In this document: piece by piece, positions 46,143 to 57,864 of the stretch
How positions within the stretch are numbered: position 1 is the first letter of the stretch
How the letters are laid out: each line of letters starts with the position of its first letter
Assembly (NCBI GenBank): GCA_022695795.1
Contig: MU404076.1
Location: forward strand, 409,296-473,295
DNA length: 64,000 nt
Origin: Biscogniauxia marginata
Lineage: Eukaryota; Ascomycota; Sordariomycetes; Xylariales; Xylariaceae
Direction of reading: 5' to 3'
The notes under the pieces: model-generated
The model's input: the letters and a program-made list of their open reading frames with translations, nothing else
Told to the model about the DNA's origin: nothing
Databases searched by the model: none
Program-made: the position numbers and the translations under genes

Positions 46143-47935
46143 ATGGTGAACACCTCTGGCGACACGGGGGACAAGCCCCCTACTGAGACTACTGCCGCGC
46201 ATAGTACTCTGGCACCGCGGCAGGAAGCGGGCCTCGCTGTTCAGAACGAGTACGATGTTGAGCGAGTAGAAACAGTCTATAAGAAATTGGATAGGCGTAT
46301 CATCCCAGGTAAGTAGAATTATATGGATGTCCATGGACGACTAGGCCGTACTAAAGGTCAACCACAGCTTTCTGGATCCTATACTTTCTCTGCTCTGCCA
46401 TCCGCTCCAACATTGGGCTGGCGCAGACGATGAACGCAGATGTTGGACATGACCTTTTGACCGTGCTTGGGCTCACGTCTAATGATGTATCGACCGCATT
46501 GACGCTGTTCTATGTCTCATATGTTATTTTCGATTGCCCCTCGAACCTCATCATGAGTAGACTCAGCCCGCGTGTATGGATGGCACGCATCATCTTTGCA
46601 GTCGGTGTCATAGGAACTTGCTTCACAGCCGTTCGCGCTGCTTGGAGCCTGAAGTGAGTTATATCAACAAAACCAAAATAATATTAGGATACTAACCATT
46701 TACCAAGACTCCTTCGTTTCCTTCTTGGGGTGGTCATTGCCGGCATGTGGCCCGGCATGTCTTATTACTTAACCTTGTTTTATCCACCATCTCGAACTGG
46801 CAAGCGGATTGGACAGTACTTCACAGCCTCACAGGTGTCGGCTGCCGTAGTTGGCTTGGTATCTGCCGGTTTTCAGCTTATGGACGGCTTGGGTGGTCTA
46901 GTGGGCTTCCAGTGGATGTTTCTCATCTATGGGCTCCTTGCCGTTGTTCTTGGCTTTGCTCTTTTATGGTGGCTTCCCGATCGACCATTGCCCCCTGGTG
47001 AGAAACGCGTTCATACTGGTATCATGAAATGGCTTCCCCCTACCCTCGAAGCCCTCACTGGAGAGGACGCTCTCGTTCACTACGAAGACCTGAAGCGAGT
47101 TTATAATCCACGACCGTGGACTCTAAAAGATCTCGGACAGGTATTTATCGACTGGCGGCTATGGCCATTGACACTGATGTACTTTGGTGTCGTTGGTGTT
47201 GGCATTGGCACGCAACTCTATGTTACGGTCATTATCCGAGGTATAGACTCGAGTTTTACAGGCGTGCAGCTCAGTCTGTTGTCTGCGCCGATATGGATTG
47301 TAAGCTGAACACTCCCGTGGAGACATCATTCTGGTGACTAACCCTTTCAGATGGATTTGATCGCAATTTTACTAGTGACGCCGATCTCCGATAGATTCCA
47401 TCGCTTGCGACCCTTCTTTTTTTCAGCCGCTGTATGCGTTCAGATTGCTGGTCTCTTGACAACCACATTCGCACCACGTTCGAACCCCTGGGCGAGGTAT
47501 GGCGGCCTTTTGATGGTTGGCTTTGGTCTTGGTCCGACTGTACCCATCTGCATGACTTGGACGAATGAGATTTTTCAGCTCCGTCATGGTGAAGTTGGTG
47601 TGGCCGCAGCTTCTGCCTTAGTCTCTGGCCTGGGCAATCTCGGAAGTGTCACTACCACCTATGCCTTGTACACGGGATGGCCTGCAGACGCAGTCCCAGG
47701 ACCATACCAATACCGGCGAAGCAACTTGACCATGATCGGAATTTTATGTTTGAGCATTGCGAGCAGTTTCGTCATGTTCATCACACTCAAAATAGTCGGC
47801 AACAAACCTAGTCACAAGATCAACAGTAGTGGTAGCTCCACACAAGATGGCTCAGATATATTTCTGGACGGTGCGGCCCGTCGTGAACTTCAGCAACGCG
47901 GTTTCGGTCGCATCTGGTGGAGTAAAAGGAATTGA
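46143..47935 (+). CDS. MFS transporter, anion:cation symporter (allantoate permease/DAL5-like) family
   Basis: Four exons, 46143-46308, 46368-46653, 46708-47299 and 47351-47935, give 542 residues; each intron is 51-59 nt with GTAAG/GTGAG donors. After a polar head (about 55 residues, ending VYKKLDRRIIP) come 12 probable spans. Family marks are LDRRIIP before helix 1, SNIGLAQT, SYVIFDCPSNLIMSRLSPRVWMA (the MFS A-like loop), GMWPGMSYYLTLFYPPSRTGKRIGQYF after helix 4, and a long central loop with WLPDRPLPPGEKR. Relatives import small anionic nutrients such as vitamins, allantoate or dipeptides. The substrate cannot be predicted. It diverges from the GS-like gene and is flanked by two AT-rich scars. 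Confidence 0.92.
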
Positions 47936-49001
47936 TCCCTGCTGGCTGCATGCCAGTCGTAAATGAGCAGTAGCTGGGCTCAATGACGATCTTCAACAAT
48001 CAACCCAAACAGCCATCTCTGCATCTTCGCTTCCTCTGATGTATTTTTCAAATACATAGGATATAAGTAATTTATACCTAGGTTGCATTTTAACAGGTAG
48101 TGAGTGTTTGGAAGTACTAGGAGGTATCTTAGTATTTAAATAATATATAATATCTTTATTCACTTTTATATATTAATAAAATATATTTTATATTACGATT
48201 TTAATTTTCTTAATTTCAATATATATATAATAAACTTTTATTTTATAACTATAAAAAGTATATTAACTAAGTAAATTAAATTAAATTATTAAATTTTTAT
48301 AAATGAGAAATAAGTAAAAGCGACAACGCCGTATTTCGTGGGAGTGTGGGCTGCAATAAATATTCAGTTTATTTTGCTTTTATGTTACGAAGATTTTGGA
48401 TTTGACGTAACGATATGATACCCCATCTGTGTTTTGATACGCTGTCATTCGCTACTTTTTAGAAGCTCGCAGGCGACAAGTGCTGTTAGGCCATCGCTTG
48501 GGACGGCGTGTTTGCAGCCGTGATAATACCGGCGACAATGCTTCCACGCTATCGCTTGGGAACTCGTCTTATGGGTATACTGACAACAGTTTCTATCGAG
48601 ATGAGTATTGGTTTCATGTTCCACACCCCTCCCCCCCTTTTTTTTCTCCGGACATGTTAGAAGAGAGGAAGAAAACACAAGGTACCTACACAAGTGTGAG
48701 ATGACAGAAACAAATGAATAATATTTGTTCAGAATTCTTGGCTATACGCTCCTTTTATCTAGAGCGTATACAATTACACACAAACAACTAACCTCGCCCG
48801 TCCTCATACGTCTCCTGAATCCTGGATATAGGTAATATTGGTGGTGCTCCTTGCCCTGTAACTCCAAACGCCTTGTTAAAGATAAATTTGAAAGAACCGC
48901 CACTGATTATGACGACTTAACGTGTCACCGGGTATCATACCCACCCACCCACTCAACCGTTATACCTCATCTCCAACAATGTCGAGCTAATTACCAACAG
49001 T
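47936..49001. other. Intergenic with AT-rich scar
   Basis: Between the converging MFS and ABM genes. 48130-48310 is very A+T-rich; the rest is ordinary. The frames at 48445-48704 are not convincing. Confidence 0.5.
48130..48310. repeat. AT-rich island, probable RIP relic
   Basis: Compositional island like the one at 45546-45780. Together they bracket the MFS gene. Confidence 0.45.
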
Positions 49002-49602
49002 TCAAAGTTTCCCGGCGAATTGCCTCTCCTTACAAACGAAAAACTCGGGGCCAGCCCGTTCTAGGACCCGGGTCTCTCTTGGCTTGATGAATAGGGGCTC
49101 GGTGGTGTTTAAGTAGTCCTTGTAGTACTCCTTGGTGACTTGGTTCTATAGCAGGACAACAGTGATGGCCTAGTCAGTATCTATGCCTACTTCATTTACG
49201 ATGGAAAGAACAGTTTCGTCCGAGACATAAGAAAGAAAGTAGCAATAGCCAAGAATAGGCTGGTAAGGAAAGGACTCGACAGGAAAAACTGACAGTCAAG
49301 AACCATTCCTTCGACTTAGACCAGTTCTCAACCCAGCTGATCTTGCCTGGCTCGTCTGGACTCCGGTAAACCTCGAAAAAGAGACACTCGGGCTCGGCGG
49401 CGACCTTGTCGAAGACGGGCTTGAACGCGGCAAGGAACTTATCCACGTTCTCGGGAGCGATGTGCACCGTTACCTGGAGGCTCATGCCCTCCGGGCCCGA
49501 ATACGACGGAGCCATGGCGGAATCTAGCAGCCCCGGGTCGATTGTCGATGTCGATGCCGTCAGAAACGATGGTGCTGGGAGCGGGGCGGAGGATTGAAGC
49601 AT
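49002..49602 (-). CDS. Antibiotic biosynthesis monooxygenase (ABM) domain protein
   Basis: Exons 49294-49602 and 49002-49145 (intron 148 nt, donor GTCAGT, acceptor CTATAG) give 150 residues. A dimeric alpha-beta ferredoxin-like fold: LQVTVHIAPENVDKFLAAFKPVFDKVAAEPECLFFEVY, then SPDEPGKISWVENWSKSKEWFLT, joined by splicing to NQVTKEYYKDYLNTTEPLFIKPRE and an RVLERAGPEFFVCKE tail. Relatives are cofactor-free oxygenases of quinols or small stress and metabolic proteins. Met1 at 49602 adds a possible targeting-like head; Met30 (MAPSYSGPEG) or Met40 (MSLQVTV) could be the real start. The splice brings together a continuous family motif, so the model is firm at that point. Confidence 0.88.
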
Positions 49603-52600
49603 CGTAAGTACAAGTTGCCTAGTCTCAAGTAAGGGAGGGTTCGGAAATACAACGGAGGAGGGGGAAATGGGAAGAAATTTGAAAGAGAGGTTATTAGCCG
49701 ATGGGGTGCGAGTATGGCATCTAACGTTTCAGAGCAAGTGAGGAGAGGGCCTCTATAAGACGTCTGGGTTATGGCGGGCGTCGTAGCCCATATATACATA
49801 CCTACAACGAGATAAATAGACTAATAAGCCCACGGTCTTGCAAAGGTCCCAAGTGGCTGGATTCCCCGAGCTCGACCTTTTGTACAGACGGAGGGACGGA
49901 GTTGACTTTTTCGGCGATTACATGATACGTATGGAGCTATAGATCTTGGCCCCAGGTCTACGGAGTCGGGAACGTGTGGCTGACGGGTTTCCTCGCTAAT
50001 AAAAAGCATTACGTTATCTCCGAAAGTACGACTCGGCCTGACTCGGCCTAGCGCGCGAGGAAATAGGAATACAAGACTACGACCTCCTACGGAGTACGGT
50101 ATATACGAATGGTACTGTACATGTATGTATGGAGGATGAGGTGGTAAAGTCCCGGGCCCGGGTCGCTGCTTATTGTATCAGAAAACGGAATCCTGCACGC
50201 TGATCCGCAGTCGACCTAATGTAAGGTAGGTAACTATAGTGAAAGAAGTACACGTGCATAGTCACTTATACCTACCTCTAACGTAGACCAAACACAGTTC
50301 CTAAGCCTCTTCCCAGTCCACATGAATTGGCATGAACGACATTGGCAGAGGACGAAGAGGATGAAGAGATCCCACGCTAGGCTCAAAAGCGGCATAATTC
50401 CTTATCGAGCGAGGAAATATACGGAGGAAATGAAAGACGCTAGAGAGAAAGCGGATACAAAACGCCCGCCCGGATCTACACTACGCTGAAAAATGCATTG
50501 GCCATCTGCAAGGGACTAATGTTTGACCTCTACATAGCTTTCGCCGCCTGTGATTGGCCGCGCGCAAGCGGATTGGCCAATGATCTGCTACCCGACACTC
50601 TTATTCACTTCCCTTGTTCTTTTTCTTTTCTTTTTTCTCCAACGACAAAACTACCCCAAAGTCTCCGATGCTCTCCACTCCTCGCCTCTCATTCTTTAAC
50701 ATGGGGAAGCAACCTCGGTCCCGGACCTCCAACATATTGGAGCCTCTCCACCTCTAAGCTTTTGCCTCCTCTCGGTATAGAGCAAAGCAGGAGATGGGGT
50801 CATTAGATGCTGTTGTGTAAGAACGACCGGCACATGGAGAGACAAGGTTAGGTACGTACAACGGTGGCGCGGTGACACGATGACACCGATTGTAGAATTC
50901 GATCTGCCATCGTCGTGATAGCTACCCGACGGGCCGGCCAAGCCCAATAAATCCTCGTGAGACGGAATGGAAAACCGAATGCGAATCATCACGCGATAGG
51001 TATGGCTAGAGCATTATGCCTTCACCAATGACTTCTGGGGAAGACTCTATCGCAGCACTGTCCTCGAGGCTAACTTACCTAGCTTCGGGTTCTAGAACGT
51101 GAGCCCTTAGACGTAGTCTCAAAACCAAAGGCTCTCATCCTGGTTTGTACTTCGCTAACTGCTCCAAAACATCACCGCCCTTTTGCTCAACTACGGTTCT
51201 CCTTTCCTCGTGCTTGGCTCCATGTTGGTCTTTTGTGATCCCAAGAAATCCTAAATCAGTCACGACCGTGCGTCGTTCTAGAAAATTATGTGCTAAACAC
51301 CCTGGTCTACTACCTACATATTTGCACGAGATCGAACCCCCGGTACAACGTGCGCTCTGGGGTTAAATACCGGGGATACGATGGGTATGTATAAGTGGCA
51401 AGGCTTGTTCCGCACACCTACCGCCTATGATAGTCGGTAGCCTTGGCGAATACTCCATACTATAGGGACTTCCTGCAGGGAGCTCGTCTGTCAAAAGAAA
51501 AAAAAAAGGGCTCTGATCGAGACTACTGCATACACGCTTATGTACAACATCGAACAGCCCTGCCGAAGCTCCGTCCCCAGCCCGGTTGTGGCAACACAGT
51601 AGCACGGCCGCGGCCCACCCTCCTTGCACATGGACTACAAATAGGCTCGTTCCCGACCTCCGGGGCTCCTAGCTGGGGCACTCACAAAGGACCATATTGC
51701 ATCGATTTGGAAAGGCAAGACAACGTAGCGCCGTCAGGTCCATACGTTCGGTTCTCTCGTGTCCAGCTTTATATCCAGTCAATGGATAATTATTCTAACT
51801 GCTAATCACCTGGCTATACAGATCCCAGCCTGGCAGTTTTCATTTACTTACATTATGTGAAGATTCCGTCATCATCCAAGAGCGAATTTGTCTTCCGGTG
51901 CGCCATTTGCACTATTATGCTGTCGAGACTCAAATCAATATCAACTGTATTAAGATGTTATTGAGGAGGTCACTCGACCAGTCAGATGATGTAGATCCTT
52001 TACCAATCTGCATTCTGACGTTGCAGAACCGCTAGACACCCTCTCGACTCTACGCTGTCACATATAACGCGCTCATAATTATCCCATATTCTTCAGGGTC
52101 GCGGTAATGAGGTAATGAGACATGTCACCGATATACAGCCGGGCTTGTCGAGTACTATTCTACGTCCTCTTGCTTTACAGCTTTTGTAAAACGCAGGATG
52201 ACATTCTGGTTTGATCATGCTCGATCCCATGATCTCCCGGCCCAGAGATCCAGATCCTTCAAACCCCTTCTCTGCAATACCATTGAGTCCCTTGTGTGGG
52301 TGTCTCAACGAACCTTCACCGGTCCTTTTAAGCGATTTCTCAGCTTGAGACAAATTACCTTTTTCTTCGGGTTAGACTAGATTAATTTCAGGCGAATAAA
52401 CATCACTTATAGTTTGTCATACATAGTTTCGTACTGACGTTGCTTTTACTACCCGCCATCAGGATTCATTAGAAATCCTCCATGTCTCGACTTTCACTAT
52501 CAAACTATCAAGGAAGGCTGAGGAGATGTAATTGTGGAAGAGGACCCGACTCCGCCTACAAGTCACCACTTGATGCTCTTAGCTGAACAAGGGATCCCGA

Positions 52601-55600
52601 TACACACATACACACGTAACAGTTCACAGTTCCATTCATGATCTAGCTCTCGTAGCCTCGATCACAGGATTCTAATAACCTAGTAGAGAAGTTCAAAGTG
52701 GATTTTGTTCCAGAGTCCCTATAACAAAGACCATAAACTAGTTACTGAAGTCTATGACTCTCAATACTCACTTGGTATCTCGAGCTGTAAAAGGAAACTA
52801 ATTACGCTCATTTTAAGTAACAAATATTTTTGCTCCGCGCAATAATTCCGCGACATATGGGTCCTTCATGACCGAAGTAGTAGTCGGGTATGAATAATAC
52901 CTGACGTGAACAATGCTTACGACAGAAGCCAAGAATGCCGCTGCCGCCACCCATCTCAACGATCATCGAAAAGGGGGAACCAACCAACCAGATCGACAAT
53001 CACTGGTGTATTCACGAGATTAATCTGCAAAGGACTTCAGATTCTACGCTCGCTGGTTCTCTAAGGATTATCATGCTGTCTGCATTCATGTGATAATATG
53101 TACGGGTCCATTTCATGCCACCTACATTGCGTCTCTTGCCATCTAGTTACATCCCCATTTGACAACATACAGTCCCCAAGGGAGATAAACACACAACAAG
53201 GTCAGTGATTAGCCCGATAATGCGTCCCGAGTCTTGCCCTCGCGGAGCCTAGAACCCTGCGACCCACACAGGTACTACACTAGCATTAAGTAAAGCGAGC
53301 ACAGGGAGACACCAAGTGCCACACGAAAAAGCCATGACTCCTCGGTCTATTATGGGTAACGGGCAGGCATAATCAGGGGCTGGGGAAATTCGCCGCATTT
53401 AATGTTCAGGGGAGGTGCTATCAAGGAAAGCTGCCATCTAACGGCAGCCGGATATGCCTTCCAGATCGACATTGCGAGAGGGAGAACATTCTCAAACCAA
53501 GGAGACATAGAAACAACTTTCATATAACCTGGGAAGCGAACAAGTGAACAACATCACGAAGAGTGACAGCTATCTAGGTAATCTACCTTACCTTATCCGG
53601 GAGGTCTATGGTCAGGGGATTATGGATATGGACAGAAGAGGGCGAGAGCTATTAGTCATTGTAAGTGGTATCAGAGGCTCAAGGTCTCGTTTTGGACAGT
53701 ACAAGCACGTTTTTCAACCTTCTAGGGCACTCATTTCTACGTGTCTGGATCTACATGAATCTACATGAATTGTATCAAGCCTGATGTCAATTCAGCAAGT
53801 CTGTTCTGTTTTCGCTTTTTTTCTGGCCGCCCGTTCGGCACGAATCTGGTTCTGCTTCTCGAGATCCCAAGACTGCGATTGATACTTCCTACTTCTTTCT
53901 CTCTTCTCTTCTCTTTTCCTCGCTGCCTTGAGCTCATGATCTATCCGATAGGGAATGGAGCTGGTTGCAACCTGGTTCAGAACAGTTAGCATTCCGTGGC
54001 TCTGGTTTTTGCAACTCCTGGCTACCAGAAGCAATGAAGCTCTCAAGGGGACAGTCAAGACGTTCCAGTAAGTCACCAAGTGAGCCACCCCAAAACCCGA
54101 ATACTTCATTAGAAATACGCATGGTATCAATAATACCAATGAACGATGTCGAGAATATCCAAGGTGGTTGGACCTATATGCCTCAACTTTATTACCAATC
54201 AAGGGATTACTGGAAGCCCCTCTCGGCCTACCTGATCCCGTACGTGTGTCTTTGTGGTAGCTTTACCCGGGGTGGTAGAATGAGGCTCCTGAACAAGTGC
54301 TAAGTACATACATCGCACACCCACTGCATAGGTTAGAGCAGCAGCAGCACCGGCCCACTCACTAAGAAGGAGATGAGTGAGGGTAAGATTCGGGCAGCAT
54401 TTTATTCGGTAATACTGATAACAGCAGCAACTATTGGTGTTAAATCCGTCACGCTGTAAGCACTAACGTCAATCTTCTTCCCGGGTGGAATAAGTCCATT
54501 GCATCCCACAAACGAGCGTTGTAAATTGTAGGTTGTACGGGCTGATAGTCTCTGGAGCATTTCTGCCAAATCGCCTAAGATCCTGGTAGAAGGGACTGTC
54601 ACTTGGCGCACTTTTCAAAGACTTATTTTGGGCTGTAATGTGTAACCAATGAGACAGGATGCTAGAGAGCCACTCTATTCTCCTAGTTGTTGATAAAAAA
54701 GCAAATACCTAATTCCGTATTCTTCCGTGAGTAGTCGTCCTAAGCTAGTTGTACGAGATGGTCGCATTATTTGCCCGTATTTACCTAAAGTGTACTTTAT
54801 CGTACAAGTATTTGCTATCATTAAATGGCTTAGGGGGGGGGGGGGTTTAGCTACTACCGAGAAGATAGACATTGTAGTATCAGCATTTAATTATTACTTG
54901 AACAGGTCCAGATACAGTTAGTCGATACCCCCTAAAGTCGGCTGTATTTCGTGTTTATTCATCGCCTACCTGAGGGGGCCCAGCGATATCGGTCTGGATC
55001 CCTACGTCAAAGGAAAGGGATAGCCTCATTTCTACTAAGGAAGAGGCCCCCGTTTAACTGGAAGTCGTAGATTTTCCTCCAAAGGCCACACCAAATAATA
55101 AAACTATTGCTTTAATACAGGCTTAAATACAGAACCAGATTCCGGGATACCATTCCCTCTACTTCCTAAATCCTACCAAGACAGCAAATAGCCATACTAA
55201 AAGAGGCTCTTGACTAAAGTGGGATACTCCCCATTAATCCCCACGCCATTTCCATAACACGAAATGATTAGGCAGACGGATATTGTTTAGTAAAACACAC
55301 ACCACAGTATAGCCCGGGCTCTCACACGTCTCATGTATAACAGGATGGGGGTGATAATAAAAAATGATTAGGTTAGGTACTTAACGAAGAAAGGAAAAGA
55401 CTTTCGAAATAAAAGAAATACCATCATAAGGTGCCTCCTTATGCCATTGTATACGCCTTAAACCAATTTCTTTTCCACGAACTCCCTTGAAAAGGTTTCG
55501 GTAAGCTGTTAAGGCGAAAAGAAGGGGGGAGAGAAAAGACTAATGCAACTTGTTAGTCTTTGGAAGCCACACAGCGGACTGATGAAACGGGTCTGAATAC

Positions 55601-56388
55601 CTAACCCACGATACCACTCCCGACCTACTACCTATAGACCAACATTCTCCCCGGAGAACTATCGATCGATATCAGAAAGTCCGCCACGGCGTAGTTACCC
55701 CCCCCGGTGATGGTATCATACTTCGTATTGGACGCCGCGCGCGCAGGTAGGTTTCGGGGCTCCAGCGCCCGGGGTCCAAACGTCCTCGATTTCGGCAATC
55801 AGGGTTCTCCGCCATCATGGTGTCCGTACATACGTTCTGGGCTATACTGCCTCTACCTTAGGCCCTAGCATTGAGACGATGACCTATCTCTCTCTCTCTC
55901 TCTCTCTCTTTCATTTATTCAATCGCGAAGTTAGGCAATAAAGTTCATTCCTTGCTGACATGGTTATAGTAAGTGGGCTTGGAGGCGCCGTGTTTTACTA
56001 GGTTCCGTCCGCTGCCGGCTGGGGTAGCAATGTCCTTGTCGGCCTGGACTCATTCTCGATATTTGCGAGATAGATGGCGGGTGAGTAGATATCGCACGAA
56101 GTTCTATCGATGGGGTTGATCCTGTGGGGTTGAGGAGGATTAGCAAGTGGACTCCTAGGAGTATGTCTGCGCTATTGAGAGATTTTCGACTTGGTATGAT
56201 GAATAAGTTAATAGGTAATACTACTACTGGATTGTAAGATCCGTGGGTTTAGCTTTCAATTATACAGCACCATAGCTAGCATCGAAACACGTCAAGACAA
56301 GTCTCGAATTTACATACCCGCACGGAGTAGTAGCGACTTGACTACCTCATCCATCCCTATTTACAAGAACTCGTGAACCCGTCATTCT
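49603..56388. other. 6.8-kb gene-poor segment
   Basis: No supported gene. A minus-strand pair of overlapping frames at 53792-54202 (a Lys/Arg/Glu-rich RKREEKRERSRKYQ stretch and FGFWGGSLGDLLERLDCP) might be a decayed coding remnant. It contains a G13 run at 54833-54845 and a TC microsatellite at 55887-55909. Composition is ordinary. Confidence 0.45.
55887..55909. repeat. (TC)n microsatellite
   Basis: About 11 uninterrupted TC units. Confidence 0.85.
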
Positions 56389-57643
56389 TCAGAGCGCGAG
56401 TCTTCTTCCAACCGCCAACATGCTCCTAAGTGTTTCGCATCTGGTCCTAGGGACGTCCTCCAAATGCAGCATGACCACAAACCTCCACCTTGGCATCCGT
56501 TCTAGCAACTCATTATACCACGGATGACTAACCCTAAATTTCCAGGGATTCTCAAGACCGTGGAGAATAGAAGAAAGGGGCATGTAACCTACTATATGAG
56601 GCGGGCTCTCGATAATAGCGCCACGCCTTACGCCCTTCTCCTCCTTCGGAAGGAGCGCCCAGTTGGCATGTAACCAGCTCTCCCGAATGACTCTGTGTTT
56701 CTGACCTGCGAACTGCTCGAGCCTAGCAGGATCGGCCAGGGAGCTGAAGAGCCTCAGACTTCCACTTACATGTTCATCGCGTGGGTTCTGAGTGAGGCGG
56801 AAAGTTTCTTCAAGACGGTCGAGTGCGGCCGCATCATATAAATTGACCAAGGCGAGGTTGTCCCCTTCCGGGAAGTAGTAGGTGCGCGGCTTTACGTAGC
56901 GAGGGAGTGGAAATCGAACAGGAATCCAGAGCTCGGAAACCGAAGAGGAATTCGTGATCTTGCCCTAATACAGACGGTGGGCTTTTGTCTCGAACGTTAC
57001 TAAGAGGTGTTTCGAAAACCCAGCGGAGAGAGCGCCGGCCTGTGAACGCGTTTGGAAGGAGGAGGCGGATATAGATGGGCCCTTTCGGGCGAAGCCAGGG
57101 CGGTATATCTATTGGAATAAGTTGCGATCCTGTCTCTGGCCAATATTGAACCTCGGCTTTTACTTCAAACGCGATGGGTTTGATTCCCTGACTGGCTGGA
57201 TGTAGTAATTCACCAGTGATGAACAGCCTATCTGTCGATCGGTCGAACCATGTTATATTCTACGAGGCGTTCAAAGCCTCATCGCCATCACGCCCGTTAC
57301 TTACGTACAGGTAGCCGCCAAACAAGTGTGCGACGGCTCGCGCTTGACGGTTTACACGGGAGATCGTCGGCGGCCCATGCCGGTTGTAAAAGTTCCACTT
57401 AGAGGCCAGGTTTAAACTGATCAAGCAAATCCGACGAGGGAGCGCCCGTGTGAAGACTGTGTCCTGTAGTTCTTTCGGCAAATAAGGGATGAGAGTAAAG
57501 GATCTCGGCCGCGGGGTTGCCTCAGCACGCCGTCGGTTCGACGGTATCATGGAAGTTACGAAGCGTGTCATCTCTGGTAAATTAATCAAGCTATCGGCGT
57601 TGTGTTGGTGCGAAATAGCTAATAGGATGTGATCAAACAACAC
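56389..57643 (-). CDS. 2EXR-type protein of unknown function
   Basis: Model: exons 57305-57643, 57020-57259 and 56389-56964, introns 45 and 55 nt, 384 residues, phase 0 at both joins. The N-terminal part has the 2EXR pattern: FTLIPYLPKELQDTVFTRALPRRICLI, then PPTISRVNRQARAVAHLFGGYLY. The middle encodes YNITWFDRSTDRLFI (joined by splicing), and the end ELWIPVRFPLPRYVKP and YMPLSSILHGL...RWRFVVMLHLED. 2EXR proteins are numerous in filamentous ascomycetes and resemble F-box-like regulators, but their role is unknown. The second donor is GTTTTC, which is weak, so this junction could instead be a frameshift in a decaying gene. The start could be Met25 (57571). Confidence 0.72.
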
Positions 57644-57864
57644 TGAAGATTTGTAAATAGTATGGCGACATCCAATGCTATAAACATTAGTACATCATTG
57701 TTAAAACGTTGCCAGTGAGTCGTAGGTTGTCATTACTAATATCCTGAATTGGCGGTGGATGAACGAACTAATTCATAGTCTACCGGCGTTTGTGCAGCAT
57801 TGCGAGATACTGAGACGGTCTTCGTCTGAGCACTGGTTCGGATGTTCAGAGCGCTCAGAGTGAC

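Noticed and set aside
51300..51370. Second tRNA-like T-loop word (GGGTTCGATC on the minus strand)
   Set aside because: T-stem does not pair and no anticodon arm is in place.
53792..54202. Charged minus-strand frame and overlapping FGFWGGSLGDLLERLDCP frame
   Set aside because: Might be a decayed gene, but frames overlap, no family is recognised and no splice model joins them; left as a note.
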